Shown here piece by piece: positions 11,787-22,074 of a stretch of 64,000 nt of DNA. The notes under the pieces were generated by a model. The model was given only the letters and a program-made list of their open reading frames with translations, had not been told where the DNA came from and did no database searches. Within the stretch, counting starts at the first letter, position 1; every line of letters starts with the position of its first letter. The translations under genes were made by a program, and so were the position numbers. Source of the stretch: Isoetes taiwanensis (taxonomy: Eukaryota > Streptophyta > Lycopodiopsida > Isoetales > Isoetaceae); contig JAJEKV010000056.1 in assembly GCA_021234155.1 (NCBI GenBank), positions 7,096,618 through 7,160,617 of the forward strand. The letters are read 5' to 3'.

Positions 11787-12235
11787 ATGAATATGGTAGC
11801 TCGGGGGTGTGGTCTTGGACGCTAGTCTTGGTGGACTAGCATGGGTGTGTAAGAATGGCAAATTATGGGCAATGCAAGGCAAATAAATGGCAAGGAAACC
11901 TTATAATGGTTATGGTTAAATAATATCTTGAAGCCAAGATATTATTTAATGGTTACAAGAAATTTATCGCGGCAGCCAAGGCCGCCGCGAACATTTCTCT
12001 TTCCCTACTCACTTGCGCATAGATAGGCGAGTATTCCGTTGGTAGATGAGTATTTTGTGTAGAATAGGCGAGTATTCCTTTGGTAAATGAGGACTTTGTT
12101 AGTTTCAAACCTGATGACTGCAACTAACTGATGCCATTTACACAGTATATTTCCAAAGAAGCAAGAAATTTATCGCAGTGACCAAGGCTGCCGCGAATAT
12201 TTCTCTTTCCAAATTGCACTATGGGGGATTTGTGT
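11787..12235 (+). mobile_element. LTR fragment starting TGTTATGAATATGG
   Basis: 11787-11960 is the reverse complement of 21905-22074, the outer end of the split LTR. Both carry TGTTATGAATATGGTAGCTC and the hairpin AATAATATCTTG(A/G)... ending AGCCAAGATATTATT. An A/G-rich stretch (AAAAAGGGAAGAA) precedes it, like a polypurine tract. Beyond 11960 it differs and includes a block repeated at 11963-12000 and 12160-12212 (AGAAATTTATCGC followed by CCAAGGC(C/T)GCCGCGAA). A weaker relative of that block lies near 51815. Confidence 0.65.
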
Positions 12236-12942
12236 CAACTTGGAACTGGGGTGGAAAACATCTCCAACTGGATCTCAAACCATGATGCTCAGACTGATCA
12301 AACAACGGGATTCAAAATGCGAGATTCACCTCGAGAGTTTCGTGTGTGTTTTAGAAGATCTTAAAAGGACATGGTTGCATGATTATTGGCATTCTAATAA
12401 ATCTAAAAAACTGCTATTATAATGTCTTCTTTAATCACGATCTCAAATCATCAGATTAGGGTACTCTACAACCACTGTTGATCAGATGTTTCTTAATGGC
12501 TCATTCAATGAGGCAGGATCACCTTTTTCAATGTCATTTCTATCTTTGTCATGTCAGTCCCATGTTTTGCATCTTCCTTATTCTTAAGGGTTTAGAAGTA
12601 CACATTGTTTTCTCAATTCTTAGTTTTATTCTTTTCATGAGATTGTTTTCACGAGAACCTTTCATGTTTTGCTTGTATCTGTTGGATGTATGTTGCTGAT
12701 ATTTTTTGTGCTTATGTTGCATATGCATGTTTGCATCTTTTTCAACAGGATTAACATTATTCCAACATGTGTGCATGACACAGAAGAAACTTAACAATGC
12801 AAATCTTCAGTAATATCTATACACATAAACAAAAATTTCTATTTAAACTGCCCAGATTGAAATAGTGAGATTTCTCAAATACCCAACTAGAAAAAAAAAT
12901 TCTATTTCTTCAAATTTGAAGCATAACAGAGCATGAACTTAC

Positions 12943-13290
12943 CCTGAGAGAGCCATTTCTTGCAACAAGAAGATTGTCGGGCTTTTCAGAGGTTTTGGCA
13001 AGGTGATATTCATGCATAATCCAATTAGTCTTGACGCCCTTCGGGGCTTTTCCTTCGTAAAAAACCAGAGCCTTCTGAACCCACTTTTGCACCAGAACCC
13101 TTATCATATATGGGCTTATCTGTTTCGGTAGCTTTCCAAAATTCGGACGCTGCTGCAGCACGATTTGGGCGAGCACCATTTGGGTACTTCCGATCCCTTG
13201 GCATCAAGAAATACCATTCCTCCTCGCCAACATAAGCAGGCAGGCAGTTCCCACTGCCTTCTCGAAATATTCACACGTGTCGGCCTCGCC
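12943..13290 (-). pseudogene. NAC transcription factor domain fragment with frameshifts
   Basis: The minus strand encodes pieces of the NAC DNA-binding domain in order: QWELPA, then [20 protein letters not shown] and [10 protein letters not shown], then [12 protein letters not shown], then [20 protein letters not shown] and IMHEYHLA. It ends at AGG/GTAAGT (donor at 12942), where NAC genes commonly have an intron. Two frame breaks are visible. One is an extra GCCT near 13245, between ELPA and PAYVG. The other is about 1 nt missing near 13075, before VQKALVF. No N-terminal subdomains A/B and no C-terminal VDDW-type exon were found. It is a partial, broken copy; sequencing error could explain the two indels but not the missing exons. 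Confidence 0.8.
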
Positions 13291-13897
13291 CGAGGCAGAA
13301 CCCAAAAAAATTTGCTCAATGCAACCATGTTCAAAGAGCTGCAATATTAAAAAAGAAACGAGTTAATCATTTACGAGACATTATGTGTATAGTAAAGAAC
13401 AATTGCTCGTCCTTTACCATGCTGCTACAAAGATAAACTCCTTTGATATTCCATAGCAAAATTACCTTCATAGGGAAAATACCATGCAAAAAATTTGCCA
13501 TTTTATTTTTCTGTAGATATAGATGACAACAAGTGAAGTAGTCTAAGATAAAACAAAGACAGTTGGGAACATTAAGTAGGATAAACAAAAGAGAACTGGC
13601 TTATGTTCTTCCTTTGAGGAGTCAATGTATGTTGTCTGTGCAAGCCCCTTAAGTTAACTACACATAATGTTCCATGTGCTTACTGGCACTACTGCCTCCA
13701 ATTCTCTTCAAATATTCAACCATATTCCTGTTACTTAAGCCATACTAGAATATAATACAAATAAGATTCAACAAGTCTATCTAATAAGTAAGAAACAAAC
13801 CCGTATGTCCTAAGCAACCCAAGTCCACGGTAAAATTCAATAAATGTTGATCGAAGCATTTTTTCAGCATACTGCACCTTCCTTTTTGATAGTTGGC

Positions 13898-14219
13898 GGG
13901 TGAAAGCATACTACGGTGTACCACTTTTGGAACCCTCAAAAGTACCTTCACTGGGTACTTTTAAAACTGGTACTTTCTGTTTTTTCTTCCCATTAAAATC
14001 GATTTAAAACTTTTGAATTGAAGGTCAATAACATGTCAATCTATAGTATTAGAGGATAACAATACTATTAAAGACTAAAATTAATGAATCAACTCTCAAA
14101 CTTGTTGTTTATTGAGACATTTATGCAAGTTCCCAGTACCCAGTGCTGGGTACTTTTTTGGGTAGTTTTGCACTCCCTAAAAAGAACTTTAGATGGTACA
14201 CCCTAGCATGCTTTCACCC
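13898..14219. mobile_element. MITE, about 322 bp with terminal inverted repeats
   Basis: The left end GGGTGAAAGCATACTACGGT followed by GTACCA is mirrored on the right by TGGTACACCCTAGCATGCTT followed by TCACCC. The TIR is about 26 bp with three mismatches. A subterminal motif, CTGGGTACTTTT, occurs in both halves (13958 and 14143). No ORF. The flanks (GTTGGC and TAGCCA) give no clear target-site duplication, so the superfamily is not assigned. Confidence 0.8.
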
Positions 14220-15143
14220 TAGCCATCAATGCCATATAATGTCCTACTTGAAAGGTTTATTGAAAGCTGTGGAAGGATGTCTATGTTAGTCATGATCAAC
14301 CCTGGCATTGCCTTGGCTTTTATCTCTTCAGGACCACTGCATGCAATGTTGTTATTAGAATCACAGAATTTTTGCATGTTGTGCAGTGTGTTATTTTTTG
14401 AATTCTCCTCTCCATTATTGTGCAAGATGGTGACTACATCTACTAGATAAAATTTAAGTTTTAAGATAAAGGCAAGTTTAAGAAAAGATCAAGGTTTCCG
14501 TTGAAGCACCGACTCCAACCAGTAGCACCAACTACTGCACAAAACTCTAAACACCAATTTAGAATTTCAATGTCATCCATTAACATCAACACTTATGGCA
14601 CCAACCATTGTGCAACTATTAATGGCATGATCATTCATTAGAAGGAAGCAACACAATCATAAAATGGATTTACAATTTCTCTAAAGGCACGAATCCTTTA
14701 AAATCTTTTAACAGATTTTGAAATCACCTATACTTTTAAACTACAACTTCAGTTCAGGTTAGGCTTGATTGGAGGGAGATCCATTTTGGCAAACGAAATG
14801 GATTGATCAGGAAGATTAGGCTCAGTTCCCTCTGCTTATTCCACGTCACCAATCACCTGCACCTATATGTTTCCTACAACAAGCAATTTTGTCGTACTGA
14901 TATCCAAAGATTGATTACTCTGGGTAGAATCGGATTGGAAAGAATGATCCAAGAAGTTTAGTATTTTAAATTTATAGGAAGAAGATCATTTAGATTCTAA
15001 GGAGGAATTCTATTCCAGTTTGCAATCACTAGCACCAACTAGATGACTTACAAACATCAAAAATAGCCAGAATAAGGTTCTCTATTCATGTTTGCAATCT
15101 CCAGCACTAACCGAAAGACTTTGCAAACTTTAGGAATAGCTTG
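14220..15143 (-). other. Retrotransposon internal-like DNA without ORFs
   Basis: No gene. Its right end abuts the primer-binding site at 15144-15155, so at least part of it should be the internal region of the minus-strand LTR element. Two copies of a roughly 60 bp block (GTTTGCAATC(A/T)CC(A/T)AGCAC) occur near 15018 and 15088. Confidence 0.5.
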
Positions 15144-15155
15144 GCTCTTATACCA
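15144..15155 (-). other. LTR retrotransposon primer-binding site
   Basis: On the minus strand this reads TGGTATAAGAGC, two bases beyond the LTR terminus. It resembles the initiator tRNA-Met complement (TGGTATCAGAGC) used by plant Copia-type elements. Confidence 0.65.
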
Positions 15156-15578
15156 ATTGTTATGGTTCACAACAATAAACCATACCTTTTATCTCTTCTA
15201 AACAAAATAGCAGACTTTTTCAAACAAATTATAATCTCATAACCTGTAAACCGTCTAGGTTTGCTACACAATCCACAGAATAAATCGTTAGCAATGACAA
15301 AATGATCTAAGTATGAAATAAGACGACAAATAAGCACAAGTCCAATAAACATAGCATACGAGTTACACCAATAACTCAGATTGGTCAAGCTCTTAGTTCA
15401 CCAAAACTAGAGCTAGATCCAGATGCATTAACCAAGTTTTTGGTATTCACCACCCAACCGGGTCACTCGGTGCTAAGAACTGGCAAAATGATGTCAAGGC
15501 TTGCTGGCAATGGCAAAGCAATAAGCAAAGATGGTTTATCAAACAAGATTACGGTCACATAGTCAAGAAGATATTCGA

Positions 15579-17280
15579 CTCCGGCATGTGTTCACGATTA
15601 TCCATGGAAATTACTTGCGCATGGACAGGCCATCAAGTTGTTGGGGATTCCAGTTGGCATCCATGTTACTATGGGAGCTGCATGGGAGGAGATCATTAGG
15701 GGTTTGGAGAAGCACTTGTTCTGGTGGTCCACTGCTAAGTTGTCTCTTGCAGGTCGTATTACAGTGGCCAAGTCAGTCCTTAGTAGTACCCATGTTTCTA
15801 TGGCATCCTTACTGCTAGCACCACATATCAAAGTGCGTGAGCTCATTGCAATAGTTCGGAACTTTATTTGGGCAGGTACTGAGGAAGGTGCTGTGGTTAA
15901 AGTGGCTTGGTCGAAGTGCATCCTTCAAAAATGGGCAGGTGGTCTGGGTATGATGGACTTCTTACTGCAGAGCAAAGTGCTTATTTCAAAGTTCATTTGG
16001 AGACTCCTGAATGGTAAGGATGACTCTCCTGGTTCACGCCTTCTTAGACAAGCTCTTGGTCATTGTATCCCTTTAGGCAAGAAGGCTGTCAAACCAGTCC
16101 TACCTTGGGCTTTATTTCAGACGCTGCAGCCTTTTCCAAGCGCTTCTCCATTTTTGCGTGGCTTGTTGGCAGCATGGGAGGCAGTCATACATCTTTTCTG
16201 GCCATGCCCCTCTATCCACACCCTATTGGAGACTCCATGGTGGTGGACACCACTGCTTCCAGACCCCTCAGTACCTCCATTGGCAGCCTCAGTTCACTCC
16301 CTTACACAGAGACGATGGGTTCTTGCAGGTGTTGTCTCTATTCAAGCATGGTATGAGGAGGGTCGCCCTCTTGTCTTGGCACGAATTTCGGGCAAAAGTT
16401 CCTGCTCTCGTTGGGATGTATCTCTATGGGAGAAGGTCGCAGAAAATTTTCCTCTCATAGTGCAAGTTGGTGTTGCTGAAAGGGTGCCATGGGACTGTCA
16501 TGAAAATATTCACAAAGGCAAGCAATTTGTCAGATCAGTATATCGCCTTCTTTTAGCACCACAACCCCTCCAGTTGCCAGATGGGTGGCACCTACATGTT
16601 CCACAGCCCACTTTGTGTCGTACATGGCGATGGCTTTGGGATAGGTTGCTCCACCCCAAAGTCTCTGTACTGTGATGGCAGGTTATCCACAGGTGCCTGC
16701 GGGTTAATGCCTTTCGACATCGTTGTGATCCTCGCATATCTGCAGTATGCCCGCTCTGCCTCTCGGACGTTGAGACTCTTGAGCATTGTCCCTTTGATTG
16801 TCATGAGGTTCAACCAGCGTGGTCCTGGCTACAAGGTTTGTTTAATAGTACCTTGGACTGCCGATGCATCCTTTTGGCCTCCTATTCCAACGCATGGCCT
16901 CCAGCTAAACAAAGGGCATTTCACCTTGGTTCCGGTTGGCTCCTATGGTCGATATGGGGCGTCGCCCGACACCACATCTTCGGGGCATTTATTCATCGCA
17001 CCTGGTGTAATTCACGATGGCCCGAGAAAAGATATTGTCGACCCTACGAAAGTGTTCTTCCCTTGACTCAGAACTGGTGGAACGCATTTGGATTCAGTAT
17101 CTTCGAATTCATTCTTATCATTAGTCTCCTATTCTGGAGTAAGTACATTGTGCTCTAGGCTCGTGCTCCTGTGGCATCTCTGTGTGCTTACGGTTAGATG
17201 AGACATGTAAATTTTGTACTTTTTTCTCGATTAATAAACTTTTTGGCTTTCGTCCTTCAAAAAAAAAAAAAAAAAAAAAA
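15579..17280 (+). mobile_element. 5'-truncated LINE with 14-bp target-site duplication
   Basis: A poly(A)-tailed non-LTR retrotransposon inserted in the LTR. The 14-bp duplication AAGAAGATATTCGA is present at 15565-15578 and 17281-17294. The insert begins inside the region after the RT catalytic core and ends TTTGGCTTTCGTCCTTC plus an A-tract of about 22. The 3' end is repeated twice more (18830-19395 and 19994-20630). Confidence 0.9.
15638..17066 (+). pseudogene. LINE ORF2 C-terminal part: RT thumb and zf-RVT
   Basis: The frame from 15638 to an in-frame TGA at 16673-16675 (345 codons) matches the post-catalytic part of plant LINE polyproteins. Visible pieces are LGIPVGIHVTMGAAWEEII, KLSLAGRITVAKSVL, then FIWAGTEEG, then GGLGMMDF. 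Past the TGA the same frame continues WQVIHRCLRVNAFRHRCD and CPLCLSDVETLEHCPFDC, the zinc-knuckle zf-RVT pattern CxxC...H....C. The catalytic YxDD core and endonuclease are absent because of 5' truncation, so this copy cannot be autonomous. The stop could be a mutation or a base-call error. Confidence 0.85.
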
Positions 17281-17294
17281 AAGAAGATATTCGA

Positions 17295-17875
17295 ATTAGA
17301 GTTCTATGAAGGCTAAAATAGTTTGTACCAAAAAGTGGTCGTAGAATATGCCAATCGGGCGTTATGCATTTCTTTGCCGATGGGATTATATGATGCCCCA
17401 ATGGTTAAGAACCTTAACATGAGTGAGTACTTTATCGAAAATGAAGCAATCCTAGGCAAGAGCATTAAAGATGGACTATATTCAACATATAGTCTTAAAA
17501 TTTAGCAAAAATAGAGATAGATATAATGGAAAACAACTTATAGACAAAGAACATATCATGGAGAATTTAGAGTTAGTCTATGCAAAAACAAGAAAGCCAT
17601 AGATCTGGAAGATAAATTGAGGCCAACGAAGAGTGTAATAACTGATTCGTGTGGCTCTAAGTTAACTAGATCAAATTTAAAATAATATTAAAGAACACGA
17701 TTAATCTTGTAGGCCATGATTTTGTTGTCTTGACATATTTGGCCTTGGCAATGACCACCGGGAGGGATTTCGGATGGATCCGGACTTGGCACTTCCTTTC
17801 TCACTAAACCAACAGTGATTTCGGCAGAGCTACCTGCGCCTTCAATTTCTAAGGTCAATTTTTGGTAGAAAATGG
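17295..17875. repeat. Flank unit copy 1 of 3
   Basis: Starts with LTR sequence (GAATTAGAGTTCTATGAAGG through GTGGTCGT). It then continues into roughly 530 bp of non-LTR DNA ending ATTTTTGGTAGAAAATGG. The same unit recurs at 19400-19990 and 20633-21216. In this copy many CAG/CTG trinucleotides are replaced by CG-containing strings relative to the other two. Confidence 0.85.
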
Positions 17876-18371
17876 TGGTGAGTTGGTATAGGCCTAGTAA
17901 TGCCAAAATAAATGTGCACTTGGTCGGGGGTTCAAACCCGGCCGTGTATGTTATATTTGGGAGTTGATTCTTGGGGTTATCTCGGCCCATGATCCCGACG
18001 TGGTAGAACTTAAAAGCCTATACATGTCCTCCACTTTGGGTCTTGAGCTTTCGTTGGCGATGGGACAAAAACTAGCTAGTCTGTCAAAAAGACTAGTCTA
18101 GACCCGATAAAAGTTGGTTTCTGATTCATCGTGGGTGGTTTTACCTTGATTGGTTCTTGTACACTAGTCTTTTGACGGACTAGCTAGTTTTTGTCCCACG
18201 CGCCAACGGCGACCAAAGTGGAGGACATGTATAGGCTTTTAAGTTCTACCACGTCGCCATGGCATTATAACCCCAATTCAGAATCAACTCCCAAATATAA
18301 ACATACACCGGGCGGGTTTGAACCCCGTGCACATTTATTTTGGCATTACTAGGCCTATACCAACTCACCAC
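17876..18371. repeat. Palindromic pair of tRNA-like SINEs (head-to-head inverted repeat)
   Basis: The left arm (17876 to about 18100) starts GTGGTGAGTTGGTATAGGCC and carries a pol III B-box-like GGTTCAAACCC at 17929-17939. It runs through CATGTCCTCCACTTTG and ACAAAAACTAGCTAGTC. The right arm (about 18150-18371) is its reverse complement, ending TATACCAACTCACCAC. The GAGTTGGTATAGGC segment is placed like a tRNA A-box. This looks like two copies of one tRNA-derived SINE in opposite orientation around a roughly 50-bp spacer. A foldback transposon is the alternative. Confidence 0.65.
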
Positions 18372-18600
18372 ACATCCGCTGGGCAAAACTTTGGCCATAC
18401 ATGCACACTTTGTAGGCGGGGATTAAATCCCACCTTGAGGAAGTTTTCGGATCCTAGGGGCAACTCTAGGGGCGTCGCCGAACCTAGCATCACCAGCCTA
18501 GTGCCGCCTGCCACATATGACTTTTTGGGCATCCTAGGACCAGAGGGCTTTAGACAGTAACCAGTAAACCAGCCACAGTAATCTGTAAACCAACTTTTAC
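18372..18600. repeat. Second tRNA-like segment between SINE copies
   Basis: Contains GCGGGGATTAAATCCCACC (near 18417-18437), a B-box-like arm, followed by GC-rich sequence with two CCTAGG-type motifs. It could be a different SINE head. No A-box could be placed confidently. Confidence 0.35.
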
Positions 18601-18823
18601 TGGTCTAGACTAGTCTTTTGACAGACTAGCTAGTTTTTGTCCCACTGCCAACGAGCAGCCAAAGTGGAGGACATGTATAGGCTTTTAAGTTCTACCACGT
18701 CGGGGATCATGGCCGTATAACCCCAGTAACCAACTCCCAAATATAAACATACACTGGCCGGGTTTGAACCCCCGACCAAGTGCACATTTATTTTGGCATT
18801 ACTAGGCCTATACCAACTCACCA
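18601..18823 (-). repeat. Third SINE copy, minus orientation
   Basis: Matches the right arm of the preceding palindrome: GACTAGCTAGTTTTTGTCCC, GGAGGACATGTATAGGC, then GGGTTTGAACCCCCGACC (B-box complement), TATACCAACTCACCAC. It joins directly to a LINE 3' fragment at about 18830. Confidence 0.7.
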
Positions 18824-18829
18824 CACATC

Positions 18830-19395
18830 ACCATTCCTTTCGACATCGTTGTGATCCTCCCATGTCTGCAGTATGCCCGCTCTGCCTCTCGGACGTTGAG
18901 ACTCTTGAGCATTGTCCCTTTGATTGTCATGAGGTTCAACCAGCGTGGTCCTGGCTACAAGGTTTGTTTAATAGTACCTTGGACTGCCGATGCATCCTTT
19001 TGGCATCCTATTCCAACGCATGGCCTCCAGCTAAACAAAGGGCATTTCACCTTGGTTCCGGTTGGCTCCTATGGTCGATATGGGAGCGTCGCAGACACCA
19101 CATCTTTCAGGGCATTTATTCATCTGCACACAGTGTAATTACAGTGGCCCAGAAAAAGATATTGTCAGCCTACGAGTGTTCTTCCCTTGACTCAGAACTG
19201 GTGGAACGCATTTGGATTCAGTATCTTCGAATTCATTCTTATCATTAGTCTCCTATTCTGGAGTAAGTACATTGTGCTCTAGGCTCGTGCTCCTGTGGCA
19301 TCTCTGTGTGCTTACACAGTTAGATGAGACATGTAAATTTTGTACTTTTTCTCTGATTAATAAACTTTTTGGCTTTCGTCCTTCAAAAAAAAAAG
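18830..19395 (+). mobile_element. LINE 3'-end fragment, copy 2
   Basis: Corresponds to 16708-17280 of the first LINE, including the zf-RVT coding part (CPLCLSDVETLEHCPFDC) and a short A-tract of about 10. In this copy the frame from about 18793 runs 151 codons and keeps the zf-RVT region open. It does not begin with its own target-site duplication, so it arose by duplication, not by new insertion. Confidence 0.8.
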
Positions 19396-19399
19396 AAGA

Positions 19400-19990
19400 T
19401 ATTCGAATTAGAGTTCTATGAAGGCTAAAATAGTTTGTACCAAAAAGTGGTCGTAGAATATGCCAATCAGGCAGTATGCATTTGCTGCAGTAGGATTATG
19501 ACAGCCCAATGGTTAAGAACCTTAACATGAGTGAGTACTTTATCAGAAATGAAGCAATCCTAGGCAAGAGCATTAAAGATGGACTATATTCAACATATAG
19601 TCTTAAAATTTAGCAAAAATAGAGATAGATATAATGGAAAACAACTTATAGACAAAGAACATATCATGGAGAATTTAGAGTTAGTCTATGCAAAAACAAG
19701 AAAGCCATAGATCTAAAAGATAAATTGAGGCCAACGAAGAGTGTAATAACTGATTCGTGTGGCTCTAAGTTAACTAGATCAAATTTAAAATAATATTAAA
19801 GAACCTGATTCGTCTTGTAGGCCATGATTTTGTTGTCTTCAGCATATTTGGCCTTGGCAATGACCACTTCAGGAGGGATTTCAGATGGATCTGGACTTGG
19901 CACTTCCTTTCTCACTAAACCAACAGTGATTTCGGCAGAGCTACCTGCGCCTTCAATTTCTAAGGTCAATTTTTGGTAGAAAATGGTGGT
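19400..19990. repeat. Flank unit copy 2 of 3
   Basis: Near-identical to 20633-21216 and clearly related to 17295-17875. It ends GTAGAAAATGGTGGTGAG. The last ten bases are the first bases of the SINE, then LINE sequence starts abruptly. That footprint shows the copy was made after the SINE had inserted. Confidence 0.85.
19796..19966 (-). pseudogene. C-terminal exon fragment of an unknown protein (copy 2)
   Basis: The minus strand reads LEIEGAGSSAEITVGLVRKE, then VPSPDPSEIPPEVVIAKAKY, then AEDNKIMAYKTNQVL and a stop. Composition and the conserved open frame look like a genuine protein C-terminus. Copy 3 (21028-21200) has the same frame; copy 1 (17688 onward) is shifted by indels at three CAG/CTG sites. 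I do not recognise the family. No upstream exon is visible in the window, so this is a captured or duplicated fragment. Confidence 0.45.
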
Positions 19991-19993
19991 GAG

Positions 19994-20600
19994 TTTGGGA
20001 TAGGTTGCTCCACCCCAAAGTCTCTGTACTGTGATGGCAGGTTATCCACAGGTGCCTGCGGGTTAATGCCTTTCGACATCGTTGTGATCCTCGCATATCT
20101 GCAGTATGCCCGCTCTGCCTCTCGGACGTTGAGACTCTTGAGCATTGTCCCTTTGATTGTCATGAGGTTCAACCAGCGTGGTCCTGGCTACAAGGTTTGT
20201 TTAATAGTACCTTGGACTGCCGATGCATCCTTTTGGCCTCCTATTCCAACGCATGGCCTCCAGCTAAACAAAGGGCATTTCACCTTGGTTCCGGTTGGCT
20301 CCTATGGTCGATATGGGGCGTCGCCGGAACCCACATCTTCGGGGCATTTATTACGGTGGCCCGAGAAAAAGATATTGTCGACCCTCACGAAGTGTTCTTC
20401 CCTTGACTCAGAACTGGTGGAACGCATTTGGATTCAGTATCTTCGAATTCATTCTTATCATTAGTCTCCTATTCTGGAGTAAGTACATTGTGCTCTAGGC
20501 TCGTGCTCCTGTGGCATCTCTGTGTGCTTACACAGTTAGATGAGACATGTAAATTTTGTACTTTTTCTCTGATTAATAAACTTTTTGGCTTTCGTCCTTC

Positions 20601-20630
<30 letters not shown>
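19994..20630 (+). mobile_element. LINE 3'-end fragment, copy 3
   Basis: Corresponds to 16636-17280 of the first LINE, with a longer A-tract (about 29) running to 20629. It differs from copy 2 by indels near 20322-20400, in the same CG/CAG-rich places as copy 1. Confidence 0.8.
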
Positions 20631-20631
<1 letters not shown>

Positions 20632-20632
20632 T

Positions 20633-21216
20633 ATTCGAATTAGAGTTCTATGAAGGCTAAAATAGTTTGTACCAAAAAGTGGTCGTAGAATATGCCAATC
20701 AGGCAGTATGCATTTGCTGCAGTAGGATTATGACAGCCCAATGGTTAAGAACCTTAACATGAGTGAGTACTTTATCAGAAATGAAGCAATCCTAGGCAAG
20801 AGCATTAAAGATGGACTATATTCAACATATAGTCTTAAAATTTAGCAAAAATAGAGATAGATATAATGGAAAACAACTTATAGACAAAGAACATATCATG
20901 GAGAATTTAGAGTTAGTCTATGCAAAAACAAGAAAGCCATAGATCTGGAAGATAAATTGAGGCCAACGAAGAGTGTAATAACTGATTCGTGTGGCTCTAA
21001 GTTAACTAGATCAAATTTAAAATAATATTAAAGAACCTGATTCGTCTTGTAGGCCATGATTTTGTTGTCTTCAGCATATTTGGCCTTGGCAATGACCACT
21101 TCAGGAGGGATTTCAGATGGATCTGGACTTGGCACTTCCTTTCTCACTAAACCAACAGTGATTTCGGCAGAGCTACCTGCGCCTTCAATTTCTAAGGTCA
21201 ATTTTTGGTAGAAAAA
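20633..21216. repeat. Flank unit copy 3 of 3
   Basis: Same unit as 17295-17875 and 19400-19990, including the unknown C-terminal coding frame (stop at 21028-21030). This copy alone continues past TTTTTGGTAGAAAA into unique DNA (21217-21660). It therefore marks the ancestral right side of the duplicated block. Confidence 0.85.
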
Positions 21217-21683
21217 ATCATAAGGTCAATAATAACTTGTCCCAAGTTTAAGTTACATGTTATCTCCTGGAAATTTTAGTATTATGCGAGCAACTGTATG
21301 GTGGGTTCTATATATGCTCCAATATGAACAAGACAATCTAGTGTAACAGTATCATGGGAAAATGGTAAAATAAAGAATAAATATTCCTAAGAATTTCAAT
21401 GACACGTGTTACATTAGGAGAAAAGATGTGCACTACACCCGCCTGGTCTCAACATTGAATGACAAGGCACTCAACATTATAAAATCCATATGTCAGAAAG
21501 AGATAGCGGACATATCTATCTTTCAGGAAGGAGGAATAGACCATGTCTAATCTAACAAGAACCATTGGGGGCAAGATATTAGAAGATACAACAGCCAGTA
21601 TCGTACACAAATGGGGATAGAGTAAGATGCTTTATGTAGTCATATATAATGAATATCCATATAAAAAAAAAAAAAAAAAAAAA
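21217..21683 (+). repeat. Unique segment ending in an A-tract, possible retrocopy 3' end
   Basis: About 440 bp without homology elsewhere in the window, ending in an A-tract of about 22 (21662-21683). The LTR then resumes at ATATTCGAATTAGAG. The same LTR stretch of about 56 bp also starts the flank units. The A-tract next to a duplicated target suggests a second poly(A) insertion, but a 56-bp duplication would be unusually long. Confidence 0.45.
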
Positions 21684-22074
21684 ATATTCGAATTAGAGTT
21701 CTATGAAGGCTAAAATAGTTTGTACCAAAAAGTGGTCGTCTAACAATAGCTATTCATGCCCATCGCTTCTTTTATAGATTAATAGTTACGTCTATCTTTT
21801 CCTTTCAAACCAATTTTAGCTTTAGTTCCTTTTATATTTATCTTTGACCTTTAAACGTAAGGATATTATCTTGGCTGAACTATATTTAAACTCTAGAACT
21901 TTAACCATTAAATAATATCTTGGCTCTAAGATATTATTTAACCATAACCATTATAAGGTTTCCTTGCTATTTATTTACCTTGCATTGCCCATAATTTGCC
22001 ATTCTTACACACCCATGCTAATCCACCAAGACTAACGTCCAAGACCACACCCCCGAGCTACCATATTCATAACA

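Larger units (their letters stand above)
15158..22074 (-). mobile_element. LTR (about 810 bp) split by nested LINE, duplication and SINEs
   Basis: The left terminus TGTTATGG and right terminus TTCATAACA form the LTR inverted ends. LTR sequence occupies 15158-15578 and 21684-22074; the uninterrupted partial copy at 9935-10505 proves the two were contiguous. On the minus strand the PBS follows the 15158 end. A purine-rich tract (GGGTTGAGGGG, 22080-22090) precedes the 22074 end. This is the order expected of one LTR shared by two tandem elements, or of an element truncated on both sides. Everything from 15579 to 21683 is secondary insertion and duplication. Confidence 0.7.

Noticed and set aside
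16063-16460. Plus-strand frames of 97-100 codons overlapping the LINE
   Set aside because: Shadows of the LINE ORF2 frame in other phases.
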